Notes under the pieces: generated by a model
Databases searched by the model: none
What the model was told of the DNA's origin: nothing
The model's input: the letters and a program-made list of their open reading frames with translations, nothing else
Shown: positions 7,514-14,528 of the stretch, one piece after another
How positions within the stretch are numbered: the first letter of the stretch is position 1
Layout: every line of letters begins with the position of its first letter
Made by a program: the position numbers and the translations under genes
From: Candidatus Kapaibacterium sp.
Lineage (GTDB): Bacteria > Bacteroidota > Ignavibacteria > Kapaibacteriales > UBA4661
DNA length: 34,786 nucleotides
Assembly: GCA_025363605.1 (NCBI GenBank)
Contig: JANYDO010000159.1
Coordinates: 1-34,786, forward strand
Reading direction: 5' to 3'

Positions 7514-7717
7514 TTATGCGCGTTGTTCTAAAGCGGCTTTGATACGCTCTTCGCGCTTGATGATGGCTTGTTCAATTTTCAACGCGAGTTCCAGCGCTTC
7601 GATATTACCGGAACGCAGGCGCATGGTTGCGGCGGATTGCGAGATATGGAGTGTTTCAGCAACCTTTTTCGCTACCCCGTGGCGAAATTTGTGAGGACGA
7701 AATGTTTGTACTTTCAT
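7514..7717 (-). CDS. Cro-like helix-turn-helix regulator
   Basis: The 67-residue product has a helix-turn-helix at about residues 12-37 (GVAKKVAETLHISQSAATMRLRSG) and a basic helical C-terminus. It is the first gene of the leftward series and diverges from the repressor gene at 7805. The 87-bp gap carries three operator-like sequences. Size, orientation and position match Cro of lambdoid phages. The exact role is inferred. Confidence 0.78.
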   Translation of the reverse strand: MKVQTFRPHKFRHGVAKKVAETLHISQSAATMRLRSGNIEALELALKIEQAIIKREERIKAALEQRA

Positions 7718-7736
7718 AAAATTTCCTTTGGATGAA

Positions 7737-7798
7737 ATAAATAATTCTTATATTGGATTGAGAATAATCTTAGGCACTGCAATATAGGAAAATACTTA
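7737..7798. promoter_or_regulatory. Candidate three-part operator between repressor and Cro-like gene
   Basis: Three sequences resemble the palindrome TAAGAAAATTCTTA found at 33613: 7737-7750 (right half AATTCTTA exact), 7759-7772 (TGAGAATAATCTTA, 11 of 14 on the matching strand) and 7785-7798 (TAGGAAAATACTTA, 12 of 14). Their centres are 22 and 26 bp apart. A second inverted repeat, TATATTG/CAATATA, spans 7749-7786. The sites fill the divergent promoter region. Confidence 0.65.
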
Positions 7799-7804
7799 TT
7801 TATT

Positions 7805-8290
7805 ATGCAAGATAAATCTGATAATCGTCATGACCGCTTGAAAGAATTTATTCAAGAGCGTAGCTGGTCAAAAGCGGAGTTTGCACGTCGAGTGGGGATT
7901 TACTCGCAAGACGTGAACAAGTATTTACATGGTCTGCTCAACATTGAGAACTTGTACTTGAAGTTGCAGGAGGCAGGTTGCGATATGCAATGGCTCAAGA
8001 CAGGAGAGAAACAAGATAATACCGAAGATGTTGCTATGCTGGCAATGCTTCATGCGCGTGGCATCACGAGCGCGGCACAACTAGAGCGATTTTTCCTTTT
8101 GACAGAGAACGTGCAACGGTTCGCCCAATCGGTCAGTGTAACACTGAGTGAGTTTGCCGTGGTGGGTAATCTTGCCGACATGGGCGGTGTGGTGCGGATT
8201 CCCCATATAAAAGAAGTAACCGAACACAACAAAACAGCACCATTGGTGCAAAACAAAACCAAAAAAACTATATCCAAGACAGGGGAGTGA
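7805..8290 (+). CDS. CI-like repressor, DNA-binding half
   Basis: The 161-residue product has an N-terminal helix-turn-helix (about residues 20-45, KAEFARRVGIYSQDVNKYLHG) and a helical middle part. It ends in a Lys/Thr-rich tail where a CI or LexA repressor would continue into its peptidase domain. That domain is encoded by the next gene, which overlaps by 4 bp (GTGA). Together with the divergent Cro-like gene and the operator-like repeats, this points to a lysogeny-type switch. I infer that the two proteins act as one repressor. Confidence 0.8.
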   Translation: MQDKSDNRHDRLKEFIQERSWSKAEFARRVGIYSQDVNKYLHGLLNIENLYLKLQEAGCDMQWLKTGEKQDNTEDVAMLAMLHARGITSAAQLERFFLLTENVQRFAQSVSVTLSEFAVVGNLADMGGVVRIPHIKEVTEHNKTAPLVQNKTKKTISKTGE

Positions 8291-8670
8291 CTATGGAAGT
8301 CTGTGAGCAACGGAGGGTTCCCGTTATCGGAGTACGCTGCGGAAAACCGGAGTACAACTATGAGTACGAAGACAGTGCCGAGGTTCCGGCATTTTTAGTG
8401 AGCAAACATACCTACATTCTTCGAGCGGAAGGCAGAAGTATGGAACCGACAATACCGCAGGGGAATTTGCTCGTGGTGGAAGCCGGAGCAGAGTATGCGC
8501 ATGATTCACTTGTCGTGGTGCAAACACCGAGCGGACTAATGGTCAAGCGTTACCATAAAAAAGGTCTTTTGACGAGCGACAATCCGGCATATCCGCCGAT
8601 AGAATTTTCGATATTTGATGAGGTGTGTGTTGTTGGCGTGGTGCGCCAGATGATTACATCGTTTAAGTGA
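8287..8670 (+). CDS. UmuD/LexA-like S24 self-cleaving peptidase
   Basis: The product is 127 residues from the overlapping GTG, or 125 from the ATG at 8293. It has the S24 serine peptidase landmarks: nucleophile Ser51 in GRSMEPTIPQGN, general base Lys87 in GLMVKRYH, and a Cys18-Gly19 bond in the position of UmuD's Cys24-Gly25 cleavage site. Spacing from cleavage site to Ser (33) and from Ser to Lys (36) is close to UmuD (36 and 37). No UmuC-type polymerase follows, so a role in DNA-damage-triggered inactivation of the upstream repressor is more likely than mutagenesis. Confidence 0.85.
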   Translation: MTMEVCEQRRVPVIGVRCGKPEYNYEYEDSAEVPAFLVSKHTYILRAEGRSMEPTIPQGNLLVVEAGAEYAHDSLVVVQTPSGLMVKRYHKKGLLTSDNPAYPPIEFSIFDEVCVVGVVRQMITSFK

Positions 8671-8793
8671 GCTTGCTTGGTTGAAGCCTTTGCAAAAGAA
8701 GAAGAATTTTGTTTGTTACAAATCACAGACACCTGTTTATAGTTCGTAAAAAAGCCAGCAAAACACCCTCTAACACCGCATGAGTCCTCAGGT

Positions 8794-9435
8794 ATGAAAC
8801 CATACGTCGCATACTACCGTGTTTCCACCAAACAGCAAGGCGCAAGCGGCTTGGGGCTGCAAGCGCAGCGCCACAGTGTCGCACAATTCATCGGCAGCGA
8901 TGTCCTCCTCGCAGAATATACCGAAGTCGAGTCTGGCAAGCATGACAAACGCCCGCAATTACAAGCAGCGTTGGATTTTGCCCAGCGCCACAACGCAACG
9001 CTGGTAATAGCAAAATTGGACAGGTTGAGCCGTAACGCTGGCTTCATTTTTGCGCTGCGCGATGCACGTGTCAATTTTGTCTGTGCTGATATGCCGGAAG
9101 CAAATACGCTCACCATCGGCATCTTCGCTGTTCTGGCTCAATACGAGCGGGAATTGATTTCGCAGCGTATTGTGGCGGCACTGGCGGCAAAGAAAGCGCA
9201 AGGGTACACGCTCGGCAATCCCGAAAACTTGACGTATCAAGACCGTCTCAAAGGAGCACGAGTGCGCAAAGAACAAGCAAAAGAAGGCAGTGTGCAAGCT
9301 GCCCAAGTAGCAAAGCTGTTACGCGAAAAAGGGCTAACGCTTCGTGCGATTGCTGACGAGCTGCACCGAACAGGGTTCCGAACGCCCAAAGGAAAAGAGT
9401 TCCGACCGACCAGTGTGATGCGTTTGGTGAAATAA
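8794..9435 (+). CDS. Serine recombinase (resolvase/invertase family)
   Basis: The 213-residue product has the resolvase catalytic domain, with nucleophile Ser11 in YYRVSTKQQ, the KLDRLSRN arginine motif (about residues 74-81) and a long helix around the AQYERELISQRI segment. A C-terminal helix-turn-helix follows (about 175-210, LREKGLTLRAIADELHRTGFRTPKG). It belongs to the small resolvases, not the large integrases. On a plasmid it most likely resolves multimers. The 123-bp gap before it or the 390-bp gap after it could hold the res site; I could not identify one. Confidence 0.88.
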   Translation: MKPYVAYYRVSTKQQGASGLGLQAQRHSVAQFIGSDVLLAEYTEVESGKHDKRPQLQAALDFAQRHNATLVIAKLDRLSRNAGFIFALRDARVNFVCADMPEANTLTIGIFAVLAQYERELISQRIVAALAAKKAQGYTLGNPENLTYQDRLKGARVRKEQAKEGSVQAAQVAKLLREKGLTLRAIADELHRTGFRTPKGKEFRPTSVMRLVK

Positions 9436-9825
9436 TGATGTAGGTATGATAAGCAAGCCGTTGTACAATAATGGCATTACCAGCCCCCAGTAGAAGTATT
9501 CCTTGAGTTCGGTAGTGATGTGGTGATGGGAAGTGTTACCGTTATGAGAAGAATCGTCGTGAGATTTGTAGAAGATGACGAAAGGGGAATAATTCTAAAG
9601 AAGAGGAAGGTTCGGGGGCAGGGCTTCTTTTTTGGTCCGAGTGTTGTATATTTGCGTCTGCAAACTAAACGACAACGATTCCAGAAGCCTGACGAAAGAA
9701 TGCAACTCGCGCTGCGAAAGCCTCAAAGGAGCAAAACCGCTAAAGTTTACAAAGTTTATAGTTGTTTACGTTATTTAAGAGTTTAGTGCGGCGCGAACGT
9801 GTTGGAAAACAAGAACTTGTAAATC
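9436..9825. other. Intergenic stretch upstream of the iterons
   Basis: No reliable gene is visible; a possible 88-codon frame is Arg/Lys-rich and unconvincing. TATATTTG at 9647-9654 matches the Bacteroidota -7 box (TAnnTTTG), but no well-spaced -33 box is obvious. An AAAGTTTA direct repeat (about 9743-9760) and AT-rich DNA just before the iterons could be the unwinding part of the origin. Confidence 0.4.
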
Positions 9826-10003
9826 TTTGCGGTAGTGAATCTTGCGTTTGCGGTAGTGAATCTTGCGTTTGCGGTAGTGAATCTTGCGTTTGCGGTAGTG
9901 AATCTTGTGAAAATTTTATGTTTGCGGTAGTGAATCTTGCGTTTGCGGTAGTGAATCTTGCGGCGATTTTTTGATTTTTGCGTTTGCGGTAGTAAATCTT
10001 GTG
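9826..10003 (+). repeat. Replication origin iterons (seven 21-bp direct repeats)
   Basis: The unit TTTGCGGTAGTGAATCTTGC plus a final G occurs at 9826, 9847, 9868, 9889, 9921, 9942 and 9983. The fourth ends in GTG and the seventh has one internal change. Neighbouring starts are 21, 32 or 41 bp apart, that is about two, three or four helical turns, so all copies face the same side of the DNA. The array ends 14 bp before the initiator gene. This is the classic layout of an iteron plasmid origin, where Rep binding starts and also limits replication. Confidence 0.93.
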
Positions 10004-10017
10004 AAAGAGAGTTATTG

Positions 10018-11025
10018 ATGGATAGTATTTTCAAACCGAGTTCGTTGGTGGATATAGAGAATATTCTTACTCTTGCTCAACGAAAGGTCTATAATATTTT
10101 GATTGAGCACAGTCGACAGTCAATCCACAATGCAACGACATTTTCCCTCAGCGTAAAAACAATTCGAGAGAAAGCTGGTGCGTCGTTGTTTGAGAGCAAT
10201 ACCAGTGTTTACGAGCAACTAAAAGCAATCATTGACCTTCCAGCGATGGAAGCGAACATTTTTGGGAAAGATAAAAAATATCCTACCCGAATCGCCGTGA
10301 CCTTGATTGCACAGGTTGAATACAATAAAGACCAAGAAATGATTTCGTGGTCATACCCGCCCTTTATCCACAAAATGCTCACATTGCTGAACACGCCCGA
10401 CGCGAACGATATTGGAATGTATGTTCGGCTGCCGCTTTCGGTGCAATCGCAGTTTTCCAGCAAGCACTCGCTTGCGCTTTGGGAATTTTGTCGTTCCCGG
10501 TTTGATGAAAAGCGTGGCTACGCCGAAAGCCCGTTTATTTCGGTGGAAGACCTGAACAAGCTCTTTCACACTAATTACGAATCGTGGAACAGGCTCAATA
10601 TTAACATCGTGAAAAAAGCACTTCAGGACATTCACAAACAAGAGCCGACGTATTTTATCAATGTGGTGGAGCAAAAAGTCCGGCACAAAGTTGTCGCGGT
10701 GAAATTTATCATTCAGCGCCGACTTTCGGGTATTCCGCTTGTGGAAACGCAGAATTTGAAACTGCGTACAACAAAAGAATCCCTCAAAGCAAGTAACACC
10801 GCACAAGACCTCAAAGAACTGGCACGAAACACCGTCGTCGAAAAATTCTTAGCGACGCTTTCGCCCGAACAGCAAACCCGCATCCAAGAAGAAGCCGAGC
10901 AAAGTGTTCCCGAATATCTACTCTACCCCGCTAATGAACGCGAACAAGCCGCGTACCAACTTCAATTACAAATCAATCGCATCGCAATCGTAGAAGCCCT
11001 TATCAACTCTCAGCAACAACTATGA
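10018..11025 (+). CDS. rep: Plasmid replication initiator, Rep_3/RepB family
   Basis: The 335-residue product is directly downstream of the iterons. The N-terminal part (SLVDIENILTLAQRKVYNILIEH) and a second winged-helix region (about 130-260, LPLSVQSQFSSKHSLALWEFCRSRF and RLNINIVKKALQDIHKQ) fit the tandem winged-helix design of iteron-binding Rep_3 initiators. It should bind the seven repeats and recruit host replication proteins. I chose ATG 10018, next to a weak AGAG ribosome site; the longer frame from 9958 runs through an iteron. The stop overlaps parA as ATGA, so rep-parA-parB form one operon. Autoregulation through the iterons is likely. Confidence 0.9.
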   Translation: MDSIFKPSSLVDIENILTLAQRKVYNILIEHSRQSIHNATTFSLSVKTIREKAGASLFESNTSVYEQLKAIIDLPAMEANIFGKDKKYPTRIAVTLIAQVEYNKDQEMISWSYPPFIHKMLTLLNTPDANDIGMYVRLPLSVQSQFSSKHSLALWEFCRSRFDEKRGYAESPFISVEDLNKLFHTNYESWNRLNINIVKKALQDIHKQEPTYFINVVEQKVRHKVVAVKFIIQRRLSGIPLVETQNLKLRTTKESLKASNTAQDLKELARNTVVEKFLATLSPEQQTRIQEEAEQSVPEYLLYPANEREQAAYQLQLQINRIAIVEALINSQQQL

Positions 11026-11783
11026 CCAAAATAATTGCCTTTATCAATCACAAAGGCGGCGTTGGTAAAACCACTGTCTGCGCTCACCTTGCCTACTCTC
11101 TGGCACACCATCACCAAAAACGGGTGTTGGCGATAGATTTCGACACACAGGCAAATCTCACGGAAATTCTCGGAGCAATAGAAGCACCGCGAACTATTAC
11201 CGACGTTTTGAACGGTGAAAGTGCCGCCAGTTGTGTCTATGACGCAAATGGTGTAAGCGTACTTGCTTCAAGCATTGAGCTTGCCAATACCGAATATGAC
11301 CTCACGGCAAATAATACGCAAAATGCGCTCAAAGCGGTTCTTGGTGATGTTGTTCAGCAATACGATTTTGTGCTTATTGATTGCCCGCCCTCGCTTGGTA
11401 TGCTCACGGTGAATGCAATGCAAGCAGCTACGGATGTGTGCGTTGTCAGCAATGCAGAGTATCTCTCGCTGCGCGGCATGACGAACATTGTAACGGTCGT
11501 GGAGCAAATGCGTTTGTACAATACGGCACTTGAATTGTCCGGCGTGGTTATCTCGCACTACGATACACGCAAAAGTGTCAACCGCGAGGTCTTGGAGCAG
11601 CTACGCGAAACCTTCAAAGACCGCGTAATTACACCGCCTGTGCGGAGTGCTGTTGCTGTTGTTGAAGCAAGTTCTCACGGCGGTACGGTGTTTCAGATTC
11701 GCCCTAATGCCGATGTAGTTAATGATTTTCAGGCACTCACCACATCATTTATCAAGCATTATGAAAAGCAGACTCGGCAATAA
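11022..11783 (+). CDS. parA: ParA-type partition ATPase
   Basis: The 253-residue product is a deviant-Walker ParA/MinD ATPase: KGGVGKTT at residues 11-18, the AIDFDTQANLT switch I region and LIDCPPSLGMLTVNA (Walker B-like). It lacks an extended N-terminal DNA-binding domain, so it is of the short type Ib-like or chromosomal-like form. It drives plasmid segregation with ParB bound at a parS site. Its ATG overlaps the rep stop, and its last 23 bp overlap parB in another frame, which indicates tight co-translation. Confidence 0.95.
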   Translation: MTKIIAFINHKGGVGKTTVCAHLAYSLAHHHQKRVLAIDFDTQANLTEILGAIEAPRTITDVLNGESAASCVYDANGVSVLASSIELANTEYDLTANNTQNALKAVLGDVVQQYDFVLIDCPPSLGMLTVNAMQAATDVCVVSNAEYLSLRGMTNIVTVVEQMRLYNTALELSGVVISHYDTRKSVNREVLEQLRETFKDRVITPPVRSAVAVVEASSHGGTVFQIRPNADVVNDFQALTTSFIKHYEKQTRQ

Positions 11784-12507
11784 CCCTCTCGCAGCGCTCA
11801 CCTCTACGGGAAAAAAGAATGAATTTGCAGGGCGCGATATTCAACTGGCAATACAAAAAGTTCCGATTGGCGAACTTATTCCGAACCCACTGAATGTACA
11901 GTATTTCAAGCCGCTTGCTGACGACGAAATGGCAAGCCTTGTTGAAAATATACGGGTTAATGGCATCCACGACCCACTGATTGCGCGTCGGGACAAGACG
12001 TTAATTTCGGGACACAACCGTCTTGAAGCTGCTAAGAAGTTGGGTTTAACCCACGTACCTGTGCGCTTTGTGCTAGACGATATGTCGGAACAAGAAGAAA
12101 TACAATTTATTGTTTCCGATAATCTGCTACGGCGACATTTAAGCACCGATGAGAAAATCCAGCTTTACCGCGTTTTGTTTCCGAATTTCGACAAGCGTAT
12201 AAATGTTCGCATCAATGCAAAAGGTCTGGACAATGTCCAGACCCTTGACGTTCAACCACTGAACGCGGCTGAGATTGCTCAAGCAACGGGACAAGGTGTC
12301 GAAGCGGTACGGAAGCAGCTTCAACGGGCAAAAGAAAAGATAGTCACCCCTCAAAGTGAGCAAGATACCTCAAGTGAACGGGAAAGGCTTTCGGAAACAA
12401 TCTTGAAGGTAAGCGCTAAAGCCAAAGGGCTTTCTGAGGACGACCGCAAGGCGCTTGCGGCGGTATTACGGAAAGTGGCACGGGAAATAGCTGCGATGTC
12501 AACGTAG
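11761..12507 (+). CDS. parB: ParB-type partition protein
   Basis: The 248-residue product has the ParB/Srx N-terminal domain (about 30-120). It includes IPNPLNVQYF, a DPLIARRDKTLISGHNRLEA stretch carrying the GHxR-type CTP/DNA motif, and a following helical region with a helix-turn-helix (AAEIAQATGQGVEAVRKQLQRA, about 175-195). A charged C-terminal helix may dimerise. ATG 11761 is chosen; the frame extends upstream only within parA. It should load at parS and activate ParA. An intrinsic terminator follows 40 bp downstream. Confidence 0.92.
   Translation: MKSRLGNNPLAALTSTGKKNEFAGRDIQLAIQKVPIGELIPNPLNVQYFKPLADDEMASLVENIRVNGIHDPLIARRDKTLISGHNRLEAAKKLGLTHVPVRFVLDDMSEQEEIQFIVSDNLLRRHLSTDEKIQLYRVLFPNFDKRINVRINAKGLDNVQTLDVQPLNAAEIAQATGQGVEAVRKQLQRAKEKIVTPQSEQDTSSERERLSETILKVSAKAKGLSEDDRKALAAVLRKVAREIAAMST
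12223..12243. promoter_or_regulatory. Perfect palindrome inside parB, possible parS-like site
   Basis: GGTCTGGAC, AAT, GTCCAGACC form 9-bp arms around three bases inside the parB coding sequence. Centromere sites of ParB proteins are palindromes of this size and can lie in or near par genes. It does not match the chromosomal parS consensus. It could also be an RNA hairpin that tunes translation. Confidence 0.35.
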
Positions 12508-12545
12508 AAATGCTTAATACATCCGGGGGTCACACAAACTACGGC

Positions 12546-12577
12546 AAAAGCCGCTTCAGTTTTGAAGCGGCTTTTTT
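12546..12577 (+). terminator. Intrinsic terminator of rep-parA-parB
   Basis: AAAGCCGCTTC pairs with GAAGCGGCTTT around a six-base loop and runs into six Ts. It lies about 40 bp after the parB stop. Confidence 0.9.
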
Positions 12578-13307
12578 GTTGTCCTTTCGCTATCCTTTTC
12601 CTCACGCTTTTTTATCATACGCCTCTGTCTTTTGTCGAGACTTTCCATAGTAATCGTTTTCAAACGCAACTAAACTCAAACAGGTTGAATTATTCAAAAT
12701 TAGTACTTGAATTTGCTGTGCAATAAATCGGGACTTCATTCTCTGCATACGTCTGATTGTTCTACTATCACCGATTCGCCTGCCCACTCCTTTCGCGCCC
12801 GTCGCGCTCTCTGCGGGGCGGTGTGGCAACGGTCGGCGGTACTCTTTCGGCTGCAAGCCGCTTTCCGCGCTCCCCCGAAAACCTTTGTTCCTATCGTGTA
12901 CCTTCCGTTTGGGGGAATCGCTCCAAGCAGCTTGCGTTTGTTTTTTCTACCGCCGCCGTGCAACAGAGGAAGCGGCATACTTACGGCGGGCTTAATGTTA
13001 TGGCTTCCGCTTTGCTCCGCCACGCCCTGCGGCAGCAGGTATTTGTTGTTGTCGGGGGCAGGGCAGTGGGCGGCGAAAAAATGCAAAGATACGGCGGTCG
13101 GTCGAAGACTTCCTAAAAATCAAAATGCAAGGGTAGTACAGAGCGCTTCCGGCTTTGCCTCACGCGCCCTTGCATTTCGATTTTTCCCACCGTAAGAAGC
13201 ATTTTTCGTTCTCGCCGCCCACTGCCCCGCCCCCTCTTCCGGCGGTTTTTTGTTTTTCTCGCGGTCGGTGCGGTTTTTTCTTTCTCTTTTTTTATTGAGG
13301 TGTTGTT
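12578..13307. other. GC-rich gap with long hairpin; no convincing gene
   Basis: The frames here are low-complexity shadows. A 45-codon minus-strand frame from ATG 12739 to 12602 (begins MKSRFIAQQIQV) is just possible. The strongest structure is the long inverted repeat at 13052-13233. As in the block at 1-1300, the base composition and foldback sequences suggest structured non-coding DNA. Confidence 0.5.
13052..13233. repeat. Long imperfect inverted repeat with nested hairpin, family copy 2
   Basis: The outer arms share GGGGGC, GGGCAGTGGGCGGCGA and AAAAATGC as reverse complements on the two sides. The inner arms (13115-13133 and 13167-13185) pair as AAAAATC followed by AAATGCAAGGG. The plan of outer arm, spacer, inner arm with TGCAAGGG, and about 33-bp loop is the same as at 40-211, and the inner arms resemble each other in sequence. 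This makes a repeat family within one small circle. Confidence 0.68.
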
Positions 13308-13469
13308 ATGTCTCTTGTCCTTATTCCCGCCGATGTTCTGGAATCCATGTTGGATTCCGTCATCACTAATGATGAAGCAGGCTTTGTCATGGATTGCGAT
13401 GTGCCGGATGAAGTGATTCCGGCATTGGATTACATTTTGTGGAATAAGTTGTGCGAAGAAGAAGATTGA
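13308..13469 (+). CDS. Small acidic hypothetical protein
   Basis: This 53-codon frame starts at ATG 13308 with GAGG some 10 bp upstream. The product is acidic (ending CEEED), with helical IPADVLESMLDSVI and VIPALDYILWNKL segments. Its base composition is more balanced than the GC-rich flanks, which supports real coding. I recognise no family. Small acidic proteins on mobile elements can be antitoxins or anti-defence proteins, but nothing here decides that. Confidence 0.5.
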   Translation: MSLVLIPADVLESMLDSVITNDEAGFVMDCDVPDEVIPALDYILWNKLCEEED

Positions 13470-13793
13470 TGTTTCGTTCCCTGTCCGTTTCGGGCGGGGC
13501 TTTCGCGCGGTATTGCGTGGGCTGTTCTCCTCGCCGTCCTCGTCGCCCTGCCCCACAGGTCGTTCCGTCTCGTCCCTCGTCTCTCTCTCCCTCGGCATTT
13601 GTTGTTGTTGCCCGAAGGGGCGAATGCCCAATTTTGATAGAGCTAAACGACAGGTCAGGGACGAATGGCTTGCTGACGAATCTTCGTATTTTTTCTGCTT
13701 ACTATCTTGTGTTGCCCTTGACAAGAGTATGAAGACCAAGCATCAACGGTAGTAATGAATAGAGCGCTAAGAAAAATTTTCCTAGTTACACCT
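13470..13793. other. Intergenic stretch
   Basis: It is GC-rich to about 13620, with short G/C runs and a GCCCGAAGGGGC stem, then more balanced. I see no supported gene, RNA or operator. Confidence 0.45.
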
Positions 13794-13827
13794 AAAAAAA
13801 CGCCGCCTGTAGAGCGCACAGGCGGCG
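13794..13827 (-). terminator. Intrinsic terminator of the giant-protein operon
   Basis: CGCCGCCTGT and ACAGGCGGCG pair around a seven-base loop. On the minus strand the stem is followed by seven Ts. It lies 15-48 bp after the stop of the lipoprotein gene. A T-run on the plus side (13836-13843) is further away. Confidence 0.9.
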
Positions 13828-13841
13828 AATAAGTCTTTTTT

Positions 13842-14474
13842 TTACCGTGTGGTCGTCACTGGTGGTGTGGTACCGTTACACGCAGCAAGTGGGAGTTTGC
13901 TGGGGTTGTAGTGAATGAGTACAAAATACGGATATGGAGGAAAGGTTTCAAATTCATAAGCCTCTGTATTAGAAACTTTTAAGTTTCCGTAGAAGAACCG
14001 ATAACCACCTTGTACACTGCTATCGGGTACTGCATCCAGGTTAATAATATTAAAATCTACACGATTTGACATGTAACCTGTACCAACCAATTTGCCTCGC
14101 CAAACTAAATCCGGTCTATTACCTGTATAATCAAAACTGATACTTGTACGTTCCGCAACAAAAGTTCGCGTCGCGGACATATTGCATTGCAGCTTACGAA
14201 ACACAGTTAATGAGTCAGCTTGTGGGAAAGGATTTTTGATAACTCGATAGCTAATGACTGAAGGGTCGCCCGCATAGCGTAAATTCAAAACATTTCTGTC
14301 GTCTTCAGTTAGCGAAGCGACTGCAATACTGTCGGGAATAAGGTTTCGCAAAACTTCAGTTGGAACTGTTGTTGTATCATTACTTGAAGCAATCGGATGT
14401 GGTTGTCCCTGACATGAACAAGCGGATAGTATAAACACCATCGGCAGGAGCAAGATGCTCAAAAGATTTTTCAT
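13842..14474 (-). CDS. Lipoprotein of unknown function
   Basis: The 210-residue product has a signal peptide with lipobox LSAC (Cys19) followed by SCQGQ, so it should be a membrane-anchored lipoprotein. The rest is beta-rich with no family I recognise. It lies 54 bp after the giant T9SS protein gene on the same strand and is followed by a strong terminator, so the two are probably one transcript. It may help export or anchor the giant protein; this is inferred only from position. Confidence 0.82.
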   Translation of the reverse strand: MKNLLSILLLPMVFILSACSCQGQPHPIASSNDTTTVPTEVLRNLIPDSIAVASLTEDDRNVLNLRYAGDPSVISYRVIKNPFPQADSLTVFRKLQCNMSATRTFVAERTSISFDYTGNRPDLVWRGKLVGTGYMSNRVDFNIINLDAVPDSSVQGGYRFFYGNLKVSNTEAYEFETFPPYPYFVLIHYNPSKLPLAACNGTTPPVTTTR

Positions 14475-14528
14475 AGTTGCACCTTAAAAAATTAAGAGGT
14501 TATGGAAATAAATTACAAAATTTTGTTG

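Noticed and set aside
8287-8670. SOS mutagenesis operon (UmuDC)
   Set aside because: No polymerase gene follows, and the gene overlaps a helix-turn-helix repressor gene instead.
9520-9786. 88-codon frame between resolvase and iterons
   Set aside because: The product is Arg/Lys-rich with no recognisable motif, and it runs into the AT-rich origin region.
9762-9974. 70-codon Cys/Ser-repeat reading frame
   Set aside because: It is only the iteron array read as protein, with the repeat period visible in the residues.
9826-10003. CRISPR array
   Set aside because: The 21-bp units are adjacent or separated by short unrelated AT-rich gaps, not by uniform unique spacers, and lie before a rep gene; they are iterons.
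10364-10372. Perfect DnaA box TTATCCACA
   Set aside because: It is a single copy within the rep coding sequence; a nine-base match can occur by chance and no cluster is seen.
12602-12856. 84-codon minus-strand frame
   Set aside because: The first half is Arg/Pro-rich shadow sequence; only the last 45 codons look possible, with no supporting context.
13113-13739. Long Arg/Lys-rich frame on the minus strand
   Set aside because: It is low-complexity, runs through the long inverted repeat and lies opposite a better small gene (13308-13469).
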